Shown here: one piece after another, positions 5,963 through 7,741 of the stretch | How positions within the stretch are numbered: position 1 is the stretch's first letter | Layout of the letters: the number at the start of each line of letters is the position of its first letter | Assembly: GCA_937895685.1 (NCBI GenBank) | Contig: CALBMC010000009.1 | Span: forward strand, 1 to 7,741 | Reading direction: 5' to 3' | Source: an uncultured bacterium | GTDB lineage: Bacteria; Patescibacteriota; Minisyncoccia; Phycocordibacterales; UBA9973 | Length of the DNA: 7,741 bases | The notes under the pieces: model-generated | What the model saw: only the letters and a program-made list of their open reading frames with translations | What the model was told of the DNA's origin: nothing | The model's database searches: none | Made by a program: the position numbers and the translations under genes

Positions 5963-6276
5963 ACGGTCTGAACCCAGCTCGCGTACCTTTTTAATTGGCG
6001 AACAGCCAAACCCTTGGGAGCTTCTCCACCCCCAGGATAAGGTGAGCCGACATCGAGGTGCCGAACTCCGCCGTCGCTATGGACGCTTAGGCGGAACTAG
6101 CCTGTTATCCCCGGAGTAGCTTTTATCCGTTAATCGTTGGCCGCGTCTAATGCGTGCCGTCGGTTCACTAGGTTCTGCTTTCGCACCTGCTCGACATGTC
6201 CGTCTTACAGTCAAGCCATCTTATGCCCTTACACTATCGGCACGGTTTCCATTCGCGCCTAGATGACCTTATAAAC

Positions 6277-6317
<41 letters not shown>

Positions 6318-6624
6318 ACCCATCAGATACTGTCTCTCTACGTTTTTGCCGTAGTGATTAGAATATACCTTGCTGAAGGATGGTATTGCACTGTCGACTC
6401 CACAAGAACCAGGGTTCTTGCTTCAAAGTCTCCCATCTATTCTACGCAACAGAAAAATATACTCAATATCAAATTGTAGTGAAGCTTCCGGGGTCTTTTC
6501 GTCTAACTGCACTTAACCGGCATCTTCACCGGTACTGTATTTTCACCGAGCAAATCTCCGAGACAGTTCCCCACTCATTACACCATTCGTGCGCGTCGGA
6601 ACTTACCCGACAAGGTATTTCGCT

Positions 6625-6830
6625 CTTCTATACCTCTCAGAAGGACTCTATCTTCATCCCGCCGTGGCGGGACGCTTGACGTTGGTCTCTCGTTGATCAA
6701 GTTTGGACTACATTCACATTACTGTGGTGTAGGTAGCTTATTAATGGTTTATGAAATTTGTTTAATTAACTATTTACTTTTTTCTATAACAGTCCCAGTC
6801 CTTCACAACACTTATAGTTAAATGTTGTGA
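6625..6830 (-). ncRNA. Compact 206-nt insertion in 23S rRNA (site 1931), group I-like
   Basis: Conserved exon sequence ends at CCTAAGGT and resumes with AGCGAAAT, so the insertion lies exactly after U1931, a known group I intron site (for example in Thermotoga). Bases following group I custom are the exon-final U and insertion-final G. An S-like element, AAGATAGAGTCC (6654-6643), is preceded by an R-like GAGAGACC (6691-6684). Between them is a P8-like stem CGTCCCGC/GCGGGATG (6674-6655). A P9-like stem CTTCT/AGAAG reaches the 3' end. A GTAA tetraloop hairpin (6732-6708) resembles P2. Against an intact intron, P7 has only three good pairs, I find no room for P4-P6 before it, and the only guide candidate (AGCTACCTA, 6738-6730) gives U-A instead of U-G at the splice site. 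It may be a degenerate or highly reduced intron, or another type of intervening sequence. Confidence 0.6.
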
Positions 6831-6865
<35 letters not shown>

Positions 6866-7612
6866 CAGGGCTTATATCACTAGCTCGTACCAATCTAAGA
6901 ACAAAATGAATTGCGCTCAGGTATGGTACGAACCTGCAATATTTGACCTTCTGGCATTGGTCAGGTGTCACCCCCTATACATCCTCTTTCGAGTTCGCAG
7001 GGAGCTGTGTTTTTGGTAAACAGTTGGCAGGGATTCTTTCGCTGCGTCCCTTTAAATTAATAAAGGGAAAGCCTTATTGCAAACTTACGGCTGCTATTTT
7101 GCCGAGTTCCTTGGAGATCTCTCACTCGTTCGTCTAGGTCTACTCGACCAAACCACCTGTGTCGGTTTACGGTACGGTCTCGTTGTAGTTGAAGCTTAGA
7201 AGTTTTTCTCGGAAGCGTGCTTTGTAGAATAAACATGGGCGAACCCACACTTTTTCGCTTCGCTTGGATATTACACATTAAAGTGTTTGTATCCGGATTT
7301 TCCTGGATACTACCCTCACTAACAAACAGAAATCCAATTATCTGCTCTACATACTACCCTTCGTCCCTCCATCGCACTACTGCGAGGTCACGGAATATTA
7401 ACCGTGTGTCCATCATCTGCGGCATTCGCCATCGACTTAGGACCGACTAACCCTTCGCTGATTATCATCGCAAAGGAAACCTTGGTTTTTCGACGGTAAG
7501 GATTCTCACCTTACTTGCGGTTACTTGTGCCAACATTCTTACTTCCGTACGCTCCACCATGGGTCACCCCTTTGGCTTCAATGCGAAGTACGGAATACTC
7601 TCCTACCACTCA

Positions 7613-7674
7613 CGAACTTCATGAAGAATATAAAACTATTCTTGCGAATAAAATTACATTCTTCATGAAGTTCG
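7613..7674 (-). other. Enlarged helix 45 hairpin (IVS-like) in 23S rRNA
   Basis: A perfect 17-bp inverted repeat (7613-7629 with 7658-7674, outer arm CGAACTTC/GAAGTTCG) surrounds 28 nt that include a small ATTC-TTGC-GAAT hairpin. By position it replaces the short helix 45 tip near E. coli 1170. That tip is a classical location of RNase III-removed intervening sequences, as in Salmonella. Unlike the two insertions downstream in the RNA, it has no group I signatures. It is either a stable expansion segment or a spot where the mature RNA is cut. Confidence 0.7.
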
Positions 7675-7741
7675 CGAATCCTCAGTTTCGGTACAATACT
7701 TAGCCCCGATTATTTTCGGCGCGAGATCTCTAGATGAGTGA

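Overview
The window looks like one end of an assembled metagenomic contig from a small-genome bacterium, most likely of the Candidate Phyla Radiation (Patescibacteria, Parcubacteria-like). Points in favour are a 23S rRNA gene interrupted by at least one group I intron, short versions of the core membrane proteins, and a small membrane protein with the cysteine-rich C-x13-C-x3-C-x3-C pattern that I associate with this group. Composition is AT-rich. The five protein genes end in TAA, TAA, TGA, TAA and TAG with no internal UGA, so the standard bacterial code fits. The lineage call is inference from gene content, not a phylogeny.

Everything recognisable is on the minus strand, so transcription runs from high to low coordinates. 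From the right edge: (1) 7741 to about 5134 is the 3' part of a 23S rRNA gene, from roughly E. coli position 1095 to the 3' end, with the 5' part outside the window. It carries a long hairpin at helix 45 (7613-7674), a compact 206-nt insertion after U1931 (6625-6830) and a 526-nt group I intron after U2593 (5437-5962). (2) A short spacer with a perfect hairpin leads to the 5S rRNA (4983-5093), and a strong terminator follows at 4929-4962. (3) A tight five-gene cluster runs from 4868 to 324: a membrane-anchored Cys-motif protein of unknown function, rodA (SEDS glycosyltransferase), a PAP2-family lipid phosphatase, uppP (undecaprenyl-diphosphatase) and secD. Gaps are 1, 8, -4 and 31 nt. (4) Positions 14-323 are extremely AT-rich and hold no gene. 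Positions 1-13 exactly match the end of an Illumina sequencing adapter.

The protein cluster makes sense as cell-envelope growth. RodA polymerises lipid II and releases undecaprenyl diphosphate. Two unrelated phosphatases encoded with a 4-nt overlap could recycle that carrier. SecD helps drive protein export. secF, the usual neighbour of secD, is absent because the contig ends.

The most interesting material is in the rRNA. For the 2593 intron I can read the internal guide sequence, P1, P10, P2, P7, P8 and P9, so both splice sites are fixed to the base. In both insertions the 5' exon can also pair with an antisense copy inside the insertion, forming long hairpins that would compete with normal folding. 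The protein genes show no Shine-Dalgarno sequences, and three of the five have a -10-like box only 7-10 nt before the ATG, which suggests leaderless mRNAs.
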